From Amycolatopsis granulosa (GTDB lineage Bacteria > Actinomycetota > Actinomycetes > Mycobacteriales > Pseudonocardiaceae), in contig NZ_JAANOV010000001.1 of assembly GCF_011758745.1 (NCBI RefSeq), positions 4,030,001-4,094,000 on the forward strand: DNA of 64,000 nucleotides, given 5' to 3'. The position numbers and the translations under genes were made by a program. The stretch's first letter is position 1. The number at the start of each line of letters is the position of its first letter. The notes beneath the pieces are model-generated. The model was not told the origin of the DNA. It saw only the letters and a list, made by a program, of their open reading frames with translations, and did not search any database. Positions 32,965 to 40,586 of the stretch are shown here, piece after piece.

Positions 32965-33110
32965 GATGCAAGCCACCCGGGCAGGGCCGGGACGTCCGTA
33001 AGGGTCCCACGCGGACGCCGGGCTTCCGGCCCGCTCCGCCGGAACCCCCGCCGCGGCGGCGACCGAACGACGCCGGGTGGCGGCTCGCAGGCCCGATCCG
33101 GAACCAGTCA
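32965..33110 (+). other. Structured GC-rich leader of the permease gene
   Basis: The leader contains a strong hairpin, TTCCGGC (33024-33030) with GCCGGAA (33038-33044) extended by flanking G/C pairs. Upstream is another potential stem-rich part (32980-33019). It could be an attenuator or regulatory RNA for the permease, but no known riboswitch class is recognised. Confidence 0.35.
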
Positions 33111-33121
33111 GGAGGTCCGTG

Positions 33122-34531
33122 ATGTCAGAGTCGACATCCGCCCAGCCTTCGCCGCCGACGCAGGGCGAACGGCCACGAAGTGGCTCCCGCCGGGAGCGGC
33201 TGAAGAACCGTCACGTCACCCTGCTCGCCATCGGCGGCTGCATCGGTGCCTCGCTGTTCGTGGGCATCGGCGAGGTGGTCCGCTCGGCGGGGGCCGGTGC
33301 CATCCTGTCCTACGTCATCGGCGGGGTCATCGTCTTCTTCGTCATGCGGATGCTCGGCGAGATGGCGACCGCGCGTCCCGATCTCGGGTCGTTCGTCGAC
33401 TACGCCCGGGAGAGCCTCGGGGCCTGGGCCGGCTTCAGCGTCGGCTGGATGTACTGGTACTTCTTCGTCGGCGTGATCGCGTTCGAGGCGGTCGTCGCCG
33501 GACAGATCGTCGGCGGCTGGCTCGGCATCCCGAGCTGGATCTGCTCGCTCGTGATCATGGTCGTGTTCGTCGGGGTGAACATGTACTCGGCGCGGAGTTT
33601 CGGCGAATCCGAGTTCTTCCTCGCGAGCGTCAAGGTCGGCACGATCGTCGTCCTGGTCGTCGGTGCGGTGCTGTTCGTGCTCGGCCTCCTGCCCGGCGCG
33701 CACTTCGTCGGCGTGTCCAACCTCGTGCACGCGCCGTTCCTGGTGAACGGGTTCGAGCCGGTCGTCCGCGGTGTGGTGACCGCGGTCCTGTCGTACTTCG
33801 GCACCGAAATCGCGGTGATCGCGTCGGCGGAGTCGGAGGACCCGGGACGCGCGGTCGTGCGCACCACGCGCCTGGCCGCCTGGCGCATCGTGCTGTTCTT
33901 CGTCGGGTCGGTGGTGGCACTCCTGCTCGTGCTCCCGTTCTCGGAGCTGCCCACGGATTCGAGTCCGTTCGCGGCCGCGTTCAGCCGGTTCGGCATTCCG
34001 TTCTCCACGCAGCTCGTCGATGTCGTGTTGCTCGTCGCGGTGCTGTCGATCGTCAATTCGTCCATCTACGCGTGTTCCCGGACCCTGTTCCGCCTGTCGG
34101 CGAACGGCTGGGCACCGGCCTCGGTCACCACCCGCAACCGGCGGGGCGTCCCCTGGCGGGCGGTGCTCCTGAGCGGCAGCGGTGGAGTCCTCGGCGCCGC
34201 CATCAACTTCTTCGCCTCGGAGAAGGCGTTCGCCTTCATCCTCGACTCGGCGGGGGCGGTGGCATTGATCGTCTACGCCTTCATCTGCCTGTCGCAGCTG
34301 CGGATGCGGGCGCGGCTGTCCGCGGACGAGGTGGCGCGGCTGCCGGTGCGGATGTGGTGCCACCCGTGGTTCGCCGCGCTCTGCGCGCTGGCGCTCGTGG
34401 CGACCGACGTCGTCATGCTCGTGCACTCCGACACCCGCATCCAGGCCGCGCTGAGCCTGGTGGCGCTCGCCGTCGTGCTGTGCGCGTACGGAATCCTCGC
34501 CGCTGTGCGAAAGCGCGCACGCAACTCCTGA
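33122..34531 (+). CDS. APC-family amino-acid permease
   Basis: This 469-residue permease has about 12 membrane segments. The family signature is near the N-terminus (HVTLLAIGGCIGASLFVGIG), and GEMATARPDLGSFVDYARES and YFGTEIAVIASAESEDPGRA are typical of the AAT subfamily (GABA, aromatic or basic amino acids). ATG 33122 has GGAGG six bases upstream. It lies between the redox operon and the TetR-controlled catabolic genes but has its own promoter and no TetR-like site, so membership in that regulon is not supported. Confidence 0.9.
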   Translation: MSESTSAQPSPPTQGERPRSGSRRERLKNRHVTLLAIGGCIGASLFVGIGEVVRSAGAGAILSYVIGGVIVFFVMRMLGEMATARPDLGSFVDYARESLGAWAGFSVGWMYWYFFVGVIAFEAVVAGQIVGGWLGIPSWICSLVIMVVFVGVNMYSARSFGESEFFLASVKVGTIVVLVVGAVLFVLGLLPGAHFVGVSNLVHAPFLVNGFEPVVRGVVTAVLSYFGTEIAVIASAESEDPGRAVVRTTRLAAWRIVLFFVGSVVALLLVLPFSELPTDSSPFAAAFSRFGIPFSTQLVDVVLLVAVLSIVNSSIYACSRTLFRLSANGWAPASVTTRNRRGVPWRAVLLSGSGGVLGAAINFFASEKAFAFILDSAGAVALIVYAFICLSQLRMRARLSADEVARLPVRMWCHPWFAALCALALVATDVVMLVHSDTRIQAALSLVALAVVLCAYGILAAVRKRARNS

Positions 34532-34567
34532 GATCCACCGGAAAAGCCTGACTGCGCCGGGAATGCG

Positions 34568-34597
34568 TTGACACCGGCCCGAAGGCCGTGCCATATT
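34568..34597 (+). promoter_or_regulatory. Promoter of the thiolase operon
   Basis: TTGACA (34568-34573) is followed 18 bases later by CATATT (34592-34597). The TetR-like palindrome begins two bases further on and would overlap the transcription start. Confidence 0.65.
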
Positions 34598-34598
34598 A

Positions 34599-34618
34599 CA
34601 AAGCGAGCGTTCGCTTTG
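34599..34618. promoter_or_regulatory. TetR-type operator, site 1
   Basis: CAAAGCGAGCGTTCGCTTTG is a near-perfect 20-bp palindrome immediately after the thiolase promoter -10. Similar sequences occur at three other promoters of this region. It is the likely target of the TetR protein encoded at 38350-38934. Confidence 0.75.
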
Positions 34619-34677
34619 AATGCGACCGGCTGCGGATCCACTTGACGAAGGGGCGAGTCGTCCCAGAGGGGAAGGAA

Positions 34678-35829
34678 ATGCCGGAGTTCTGCATCGCGGG
34701 CGTGGCGGAAAGCCCGCTCGGGCACGTCACCGACCAATCCGAACCATCCATGATCGCGCTCGCCGCCATGGCCGCGCTCGACGAGGCGGGCATCGCGCGC
34801 ACCGAGGTCGACGGGTTGTTCGTCAACTACCTCGGCGAGGAAGGCTCGGTCCAGCTCGGCGAGTACCTCGGCATCGAGCCCAGCCACGCCGACTCCTCGG
34901 ACCTGGGTGGCGGCTCGTGGGTGGGGTTCATCGGGCACGCCATGGCGGCGATCGCGGCCGGTCAGTGCGAGGTGGCACTGCTCGCGTACGCGTCCCGCCA
35001 GCGCACCCTGCGCAAGCGCTCCCGGGCGCACGTCCTCGCTCCGCCGCCGCCCGAGTCGATCACCGCGCAGTTCGACCAGCCGGCCGGGGTGCCGGTGCCC
35101 ATCGGTCACTTCGCGCTCGTCACGGCCCGCCACATGTACGAGTACGGCACCACGGAGGAACAACTCGCTTCCGTCGCCGTCACCGGCCGCGAATGGGCGC
35201 GCCTGAACCCGAAAGCCTGGCGCCGCGACCCGCTCACCGTCGAGGACGTCCTCGCCTCGGACCGGATCTGCGGTCCGATCAAGAAGCTGGACTGCTGTCC
35301 GATCACCGACGGGGGCGGCGCCATCGTCGTCACCACGGCCGAGCGCGCCCGTGCCGCGAAGCGCCCGCCGGTCGGCATCCGGGGCTGGGGCGAGAGCCAC
35401 ACCCACTGGCATCCGCACCAGCGCCGGGACATCACCTCGACGGCCGCCGTCCGGTCCGGTCGCCTGGCCTACGAAATGGCGGGCATCGGACCGGAGGACG
35501 TGGACATCTTCCAGCCCTACGACGCGTTCACCATCACGCCGATCCTCCAGCTCGAGGATCTCGGCTTCTGCGAAAAAGGCGCCGGTGGGGAAATGTTCGC
35601 GCAGGGGCACCTGCGGCCCGGCGGAAAGCTGCCGGCCATGACGTCCGGCGGTGGTTTGTCCTACACGCACCCGGGGGCGTTCGGGATCTTCCTGGTCATC
35701 GAGGCCGTCCGGCAACTGCGTGGCGAAGCCGGTGACCGGCAGGTGAACCCGGCGCCGAGAACCGCGCTCGTCAACGGAATTGGTGGCCTGTGCTCGTACA
35801 GCTCGACGGTGGTGCTCACGAATGACTGA
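34678..35829 (+). CDS. Thiolase-fold lipid-transfer/aldolase-type protein (Ltp2-like)
   Basis: This 383-residue thiolase-fold protein lacks the nucleophilic Cys usual near residue 90: the segment reads DSSDLGGGSWVGFIGHAMAA. The C-terminal SGGGLSYTHPGAFGIF has a Tyr in the place used by retro-aldolases such as Ltp2. The next gene encodes a DUF35 protein, as in the Ltp2-ChsH2 aldolase complex of steroid side-chain degradation. It is therefore more likely a retro-aldol cleaving acyl-CoA enzyme than a true thiolase. ATG 34678 has GAAGGA just upstream. First gene of the operon after operator 1. Confidence 0.82.
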   Translation: MPEFCIAGVAESPLGHVTDQSEPSMIALAAMAALDEAGIARTEVDGLFVNYLGEEGSVQLGEYLGIEPSHADSSDLGGGSWVGFIGHAMAAIAAGQCEVALLAYASRQRTLRKRSRAHVLAPPPPESITAQFDQPAGVPVPIGHFALVTARHMYEYGTTEEQLASVAVTGREWARLNPKAWRRDPLTVEDVLASDRICGPIKKLDCCPITDGGGAIVVTTAERARAAKRPPVGIRGWGESHTHWHPHQRRDITSTAAVRSGRLAYEMAGIGPEDVDIFQPYDAFTITPILQLEDLGFCEKGAGGEMFAQGHLRPGGKLPAMTSGGGLSYTHPGAFGIFLVIEAVRQLRGEAGDRQVNPAPRTALVNGIGGLCSYSSTVVLTND

Positions 35830-36238
35830 CAACGACGACATCCTCGATCCGACGACGGCGGCGTTCTGGAAAGCGGCGGCCGACGGGAAACTGGTCGTGC
35901 AGCGCTGCGCGGCCTGCGGCCACAGCCAGCTGTACCCGCGGCCGTTCTGCCTGGCCTGCGACTCCACGGACCTGACCTGGGCCGAGACACCCGGCCTCGG
36001 CACGGTGTACTCGTGCGTGACGGTCCACCTGCCCGTGCGCGCCGACCTGCCCCCGCCGTACAGCGTCGGACTGGTCGAACTGGACGAGGGTCCGCGGCTG
36101 CTCGCGGCCGTCCCCGACGACGCCGCCATCGGTGACCGGGTGGCAGCCCGCTGGCAGCCGGGCGACGGTGGCGCGCGCCCGGTCCTGTCCTTCGCCGCGG
36201 TCGGAAGCCTCGCCAACGCCGCCGAGGTGGTGTCATGA
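35822..36238 (+). CDS. DUF35 OB-fold zinc-ribbon acyl-CoA-associated protein
   Basis: This 138-residue protein has an N-terminal rubredoxin-like zinc ribbon (RCAACGHSQLYPRPFCLACD, four Cys) and an OB fold (GTVYSCVTVHLPV, PYSVGLVELDEG). DUF35 proteins pair with thiolase-like enzymes and complete their active sites or bind acyl-CoA. It overlaps the thiolase gene by eight bases, as expected for obligate partners. Confidence 0.9.
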   Translation: MTDNDDILDPTTAAFWKAAADGKLVVQRCAACGHSQLYPRPFCLACDSTDLTWAETPGLGTVYSCVTVHLPVRADLPPPYSVGLVELDEGPRLLAAVPDDAAIGDRVAARWQPGDGGARPVLSFAAVGSLANAAEVVS

Positions 36239-37158
36239 AGCCGCTCGACGGCCTGGCCGCGATCGTGACCGGCGCGGGCAGCGGCCTGGGCCGCAGCCAT
36301 GCCCTGCACCTCGCGAGCCTGGGTGCCGCCGTGGTGGTGAACGACGTCGGGCGGGCCGGTACCGGATGGCGGGCCGACGACGTGGCCGGGGAAATCACCG
36401 CGCGGGGTGGCCGCGCCGTGAGCGACCACGGCGACATCTCCAGCTGGACCCACGCAAGCGACCTGGTGGACACCTGCGTGGACGCGTTCGGGCGGCTCGA
36501 CATCCTGGTCAACAATGCGGGAATCGTGCGGGACCGGACAATGGCTCGCATGGCCGAATCCGAGTGGGACGACGTCGTCCGCGTGAACCTGAAGGGCCAC
36601 GCCGCCCCGGCCGTCCACGCGATGGCCCACTGGCGGAAGCAGGCGAAGCGGACCGGGGCGCCTGCCCCGGGCGCGATCGTCCACACCAGCTCCATCGGCG
36701 GCCTCATGGCCAACTTCGGTCAGGGCAACTACACCGCCACCAAGCTGGGCATCGTCGCGCTGTCCGCGGTCCTCGCGCTCGAGGGTGAACAGCTGGGGGT
36801 GCGATCGAACGTCATCGCGCCTTCCGCGCGCACTGAGACGACCCTGAAGGCCATGCCCTCGGCCAAGCAGTTCCCCCCAACGGGCGGCGACGACTCCGAC
36901 TTCTGGGACCCGGCCAACGTCTCGCCGGTGGTCGGGTGGCTCGCGTCCCCCCGCTGCCGGGTCACCGGTCAGGTCTTCCACGTCGTCGGCAACGAGGTGC
37001 GCCTCTTCGCGCCACCCACCGTGCTCAAGCGGTTCACCACGAACGGCCGCTGGACGGCCGAGGACCTGGAGCGGCAGATCGGCCCGGAACTGACCCGGTG
37101 GCCGACGGCGATGGACTTCCTGGACACGGTCGAGAAGGAGGCGCGTGCCGATGGGTAG
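36235..37158 (+). CDS. Short-chain dehydrogenase (3-hydroxyacyl-CoA or hydroxysteroid type)
   Basis: This 307-residue SDR has the cofactor loop TGAGSGLGRSHALHLASLG, NNAG in ILVNNAGIVRDRTM, the catalytic Ser in VHTSSIGGLMANFGQ and YTATK as the YxxxK pair. The extended C-terminus with VVGWLASPRCRVTGQVFHVV resembles the dehydrogenase domain of multifunctional enzyme 2/HSD17B4-type proteins. It should oxidise a 3-hydroxyacyl-CoA or similar alcohol. It overlaps the DUF35 gene by four bases. Confidence 0.88.
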   Translation: MKPLDGLAAIVTGAGSGLGRSHALHLASLGAAVVVNDVGRAGTGWRADDVAGEITARGGRAVSDHGDISSWTHASDLVDTCVDAFGRLDILVNNAGIVRDRTMARMAESEWDDVVRVNLKGHAAPAVHAMAHWRKQAKRTGAPAPGAIVHTSSIGGLMANFGQGNYTATKLGIVALSAVLALEGEQLGVRSNVIAPSARTETTLKAMPSAKQFPPTGGDDSDFWDPANVSPVVGWLASPRCRVTGQVFHVVGNEVRLFAPPTVLKRFTTNGRWTAEDLERQIGPELTRWPTAMDFLDTVEKEARADG

Positions 37159-38332
37159 CCCGGGAACGCCGCTGGTCCGTCCCGCCCGCACCGACGACGA
37201 GACGGTGATTGCGCGGCTGCGGCACCAGAGCTTCTCCGCGCCGGTGGACATGGCCCTGTGGCTGGAGTACGGCCACGTCCTCGAGCTCGACGGGGGCCCG
37301 GTGGCCGCGCTGCTGGCCCGGCCGTGCGGGCAGTGGTTCGGGGGCCGCCCCGTCCCGGCCGTCACCATCTCGTCGGTCATGGTCGACCTCACGCGCCGCG
37401 GCGGCGGGGTCATGGCGCACCTCCTCGGCCCCGTCCTCGCGCACCACGCCGGGGCCGGGGCCGCCATCGCCACCCTGACACCGTCGGCCGTGGCGCCGTA
37501 CCGCCGGGCCGGGTTCGAGGTCAGCGGCTTCCGGTACCGGCACCACGTGTCGCCCCGGTCGCTGCGGGCCGGTGGGGAGGTGGACGACATCCGCTGGTTC
37601 ACCGCGGACGATGCCGGCCGGCTCGCCGAGGTGTACGACGCGCTCGTCCGGCGCAGCAACGGCCCGATCCATCGGGATGCGGCCTGGTGGCGCAGTCACA
37701 TCCTGCCCCGCGTGCACTCCGGCGAGACGTTCGCGGTGGTCGCTTTCCGCCAGGACGCGGTGACCGGCTACGCGCTGTGGGACCAGGTGAGCGCACCCCT
37801 TGGCGAGTTCACCTTCCGGCACCGGGTCCGGGCGCGCGAGATCGTGTGGACGACGGTCCCGGCGGCCCGCGCCCTCCTGCACACCCTCGCGCAGGCCGGG
37901 TCGCCGGGCGAGGAGATCTCCTGGTTCGGTGGCCCGTCGGACGGGCTGGCGGCCTTCTTCGACGCCCCGGTCGCGATGGACTGGGTCCACCCGTGGATGA
38001 CGAAGATCCTCGACCACCCGGCCGCGCTCGCCGCGCGCGGCTACCACACCAGCCTGGACCTGACTCTGACGCTGGGCATCCAGGACGAGACGGGTGCTCC
38101 CGCCCGCACCCTGGGACTGGTGGTGCGGGACGGCCGGTGCCAGGTCGAGGAAGCCGGCACCGAGCCGGACGTGACGGTGGCCGCCCACGCGTTCGCGGCT
38201 CTCTTCACCGGCCGGTCGACCGCCCGGGAGGCACTGGCGATGGGGCAGCTCAAGGCGCGCTCCGCGGCGGCCCTCGACCACGTCGACGCCCTGTTCGCGG
38301 GCCCCAGTCCATGGCTGTTCGAGCACTTCTGA
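37151..38332 (+). CDS. Eis-like GNAT acetyltransferase with SCP2-like C-terminus
   Basis: This protein of about 393 residues has two GNAT modules. The acetyl-CoA region is SSVMVDLTRRGGGVMAHLLG, with APYRRAGFEVSGFRYR. A C-terminal sterol-carrier-like domain follows (CQVEEAGTEPDVTVAAHAFA, LFTGRSTAREALAMG). This is the Eis architecture and length. Eis proteins acetylate amines; here, in a catabolic operon, the acceptor is unknown. ATG 37151 has AAGGAG about ten bases upstream; GTG 37145 is an alternative. It overlaps the SDR end by eight bases. Confidence 0.82.
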   Translation: MGSPGTPLVRPARTDDETVIARLRHQSFSAPVDMALWLEYGHVLELDGGPVAALLARPCGQWFGGRPVPAVTISSVMVDLTRRGGGVMAHLLGPVLAHHAGAGAAIATLTPSAVAPYRRAGFEVSGFRYRHHVSPRSLRAGGEVDDIRWFTADDAGRLAEVYDALVRRSNGPIHRDAAWWRSHILPRVHSGETFAVVAFRQDAVTGYALWDQVSAPLGEFTFRHRVRAREIVWTTVPAARALLHTLAQAGSPGEEISWFGGPSDGLAAFFDAPVAMDWVHPWMTKILDHPAALAARGYHTSLDLTLTLGIQDETGAPARTLGLVVRDGRCQVEEAGTEPDVTVAAHAFAALFTGRSTAREALAMGQLKARSAAALDHVDALFAGPSPWLFEHF

Positions 38333-38349
38333 CGTGCCGCGCGTGGCGG

Positions 38350-38934
38350 TCAGGGGGTGAGGAACCCCTGCAGCATCTCGTCGGCCACCTTGTCGAACAC
38401 CTCCCGGACCGACTGGCGGCCCTTCGGGTTGAACCACATGATCGCCCAGTTCCCGACCGACAGCGTGATCAGACGCGCGGTGTGCGGGTCCATGCTCTTG
38501 CGGAACACCCCGGCGTCGATCGCCTCACCGATGATGTCGTCCCAAAGCTGCTCGTACGCCCGCCGCTGGTCGAGCACGTCCTCGAGCTCCTGGCCGGTCA
38601 GGTGCCGCCACTCGGTCAGGAAAATCCGCGGGGCCGACGCCGCGCCGACCTCGAAGTTGGACGACACGTGCGCCAGGAAAGCGGCCCGGAACTTCGCCTC
38701 CGGTTCGAGGTCGCTCTCCTGGACCTCGACGACGGCGGCCCGCTGGCGCTTGTGCGTCTCGATCACGATGTGGTGCAGCAGCGCCTCTTTGGAGGGGAAG
38801 TGCGAGTAGAGCCCGCCCGACTGCATACCGGCCGCCTCGGCGATCGCCCGCACCGACGTTCCCTGGAACCCCAGTTCGCTGAACAACTTCGTGGCGGCGG
38901 CGACGATTTCGTGGACACGGGTCGGACGGGGCAC
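38350..38934 (-). CDS. TetR-family regulator of the catabolic region
   Basis: This 194-residue protein has an N-terminal helix-turn-helix (IVAAATKLFSELGFQGTSVR and AIAEAAGMQSGGLYSHFPSK) and a ligand domain with KstR2/FadR-like features (LTEWRHLTGQELEDVLDQRR). It is convergent with the Eis-like gene and divergent from the CoA ligase. The palindromes at 34599, 38959, 42976 and 43066 are its likely sites. An acyl-CoA from the pathway is the expected inducer. Confidence 0.88.
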   Translation of the reverse strand: MPRPTRVHEIVAAATKLFSELGFQGTSVRAIAEAAGMQSGGLYSHFPSKEALLHHIVIETHKRQRAAVVEVQESDLEPEAKFRAAFLAHVSSNFEVGAASAPRIFLTEWRHLTGQELEDVLDQRRAYEQLWDDIIGEAIDAGVFRKSMDPHTARLITLSVGNWAIMWFNPKGRQSVREVFDKVADEMLQGFLTP

Positions 38935-38958
38935 AACCGCATCGTACCAGCATCGATA

Positions 38959-38975
38959 ACAAGCGCTCGCTCACA
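38959..38975. promoter_or_regulatory. TetR-type operator, site 2
   Basis: AACAAGCGCTCGCTCAC resembles the other three sites (AAGCG, CG, TCAC at matching positions). It lies in the gap between the divergent tetR and CoA-ligase genes, so it could serve autoregulation and ligase control. Confidence 0.6.
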
Positions 38976-38992
38976 GATGAGGAGAAGATCGC

Positions 38993-40519
38993 ATGACACC
39001 GCACCGCCTCGCGTTCGACCACTACGTCTCCTACGGCGAGCGCATCCGGCACCTGGTGATGTCCCGCCCGGACGACGTGGCGCTGACGTTCGTCGCCCAC
39101 CCGGACGGCGCGGCGACCGAACTGACGTGGCGGGAGCTGGACGCGCGCAGTGACTCCTTCGCCTCGGGCCTGGCGGCGCGGGGCGTCGGTCCGGACAGCC
39201 TGGTCGTGGTGAAACTGCGCAACTCGGTCGAGCACGTGCTGACCACCGTGGCCGTGTGGAAGCTCGGCGCGTGCGTGGTGCCGCTCCGCTCGGACATGCC
39301 GGGCCGGGAACGCGAGCAGATCCTGCGCCTCGCGAACCCCGACGTCGTCGTCTCGCTCGACCCGGTGCCCGGCTACGACTGCCTCACCCCGGCGGACATC
39401 GAGACCCGGCAGGACCCGGACTGGCAGCTCGCCGACGCCCGGCCGGGCAAGGCCGTGTGCTCCGGCGGCTCCACCGGCGTGCCCAAGCTCATCTTCGATC
39501 CGTTGCCCTGGGGCAATCCCGGGGCCGTGGCGGGCACCGCGGACGGCCACGCGCTCGAACCGCTGGCCCGCACCATCGGGTTCCGGCACGACCAGACCCA
39601 GCTGGTCGCCGGACCGCTGTACCACAACGCGCCCTTCGGCTGGGGGTACTGGGGGTTGTTCTTCGGCCACCACCTCGTCGTCCTGGAGCGGTTCACCCCG
39701 GAGATGGTCGTCGACTGCGTGGAACGGTACGGCGTGAACTTCATGTTCGCCGTCCCCACCATGATGATGCGCATCATGCGGCTGGACGGTGTGGCCGACC
39801 GCGACTGGTCCAGCATCGAGTCGCTGTTCCACGGCGCCGCGTCCTGCCCGCGGTGGCTCAAGAAGCAGTGGATGGACCTGCTCGGCCCGTCCCGGGTCCG
39901 CGAGCTCTACGGCGCCACCGAGGCCATCGGCGCCTCGGCGATCACCGGCGACGAGTGGCTCGCGCACGAAGGCAGCGTCGGCAAACCGCTCGGGTGCGAT
40001 CTGCGCATCCTCGACGACGACCAGCGCGAGCTGCCGGCCGGCGAGGTCGGCATGATCTACATGCGACCGCACTACCCGGGCCCCACCTACGAGTACCGCG
40101 GCAGCGATCCCGCTCCGTCCACCAGCGACGGTTTCATCACGGTGGGGGACTTCGGCCGCGTCGACGACGAGGGGTACCTCTACATCGCCGACCGGCGGGT
40201 GGATCTGATCATTTCCGGCGGCGCCAACATCTTTCCCGCGGAGGTGGAAGAGGCGCTGCTGGAGCACCCCGAGGTGGCCGACGCCGCCGTCATCGGCCTG
40301 CCGCACCCGGAGTGGGGCCAGGCGGTTCACGCGGTGGTGCAGCCCGCCGACGGCTCGTCCCTGACGGCCGGGGCGCTCAGCGAGTTCATGCGCGGCCAGC
40401 TGGCGGCCTACAAGCTGCCGAAGACCTACGAGCTGGTTGCCCGCGTTCCGCGCGACGAAGCCGGGAAGCTGCGCCGGTCCGCCCTCCTGGCGGAACGCAC
40501 GGGTTCCGCGGCATCCTGA
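38993..40519 (+). CDS. Acyl-CoA ligase (AMP-binding)
   Basis: This 508-residue class I adenylate-forming enzyme has the phosphate loop CSGGSTGVPKL, LYGATEAIGAS, DGFITVGDFGRVDDEGYLYI and GGANIFPAEVEEALLEHPEV. The catalytic Lys is in EAGKLRRSAL. It resembles bile-acid/steroid- or aromatic-acid-CoA ligases. It activates the free acid for the downstream enzymes. ATG 38993 has GAGGAG upstream. It is divergent from tetR, and an inverted-repeat terminator follows. Confidence 0.92.
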   Translation: MTPHRLAFDHYVSYGERIRHLVMSRPDDVALTFVAHPDGAATELTWRELDARSDSFASGLAARGVGPDSLVVVKLRNSVEHVLTTVAVWKLGACVVPLRSDMPGREREQILRLANPDVVVSLDPVPGYDCLTPADIETRQDPDWQLADARPGKAVCSGGSTGVPKLIFDPLPWGNPGAVAGTADGHALEPLARTIGFRHDQTQLVAGPLYHNAPFGWGYWGLFFGHHLVVLERFTPEMVVDCVERYGVNFMFAVPTMMMRIMRLDGVADRDWSSIESLFHGAASCPRWLKKQWMDLLGPSRVRELYGATEAIGASAITGDEWLAHEGSVGKPLGCDLRILDDDQRELPAGEVGMIYMRPHYPGPTYEYRGSDPAPSTSDGFITVGDFGRVDDEGYLYIADRRVDLIISGGANIFPAEVEEALLEHPEVADAAVIGLPHPEWGQAVHAVVQPADGSSLTAGALSEFMRGQLAAYKLPKTYELVARVPRDEAGKLRRSALLAERTGSAAS

Positions 40520-40531
40520 TCCACCGCACGC

Positions 40532-40568
40532 CTCAGCGGCCCGGAGGAGATTCCTCCGGGCCGCTGAG
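40532..40568. terminator. Perfect bidirectional terminator
   Basis: CTCAGCGGCCCGGAGGA (40532-40548) and TCCTCCGGGCCGCTGAG (40552-40568) form a perfect 17-bp stem with a three-base loop, between the convergent CoA ligase and amidohydrolase genes. Confidence 0.85.
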
Positions 40569-40586
40569 CGGTGCGCCCTGGGCGGA

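Noticed and set aside
34273..37659. 1128-codon open frame on the minus strand
   Set aside because: It is antisense to the permease end, thiolase, DUF35, SDR and Eis-like genes, all of which have clear motifs. A long shadow frame is expected at this GC content.
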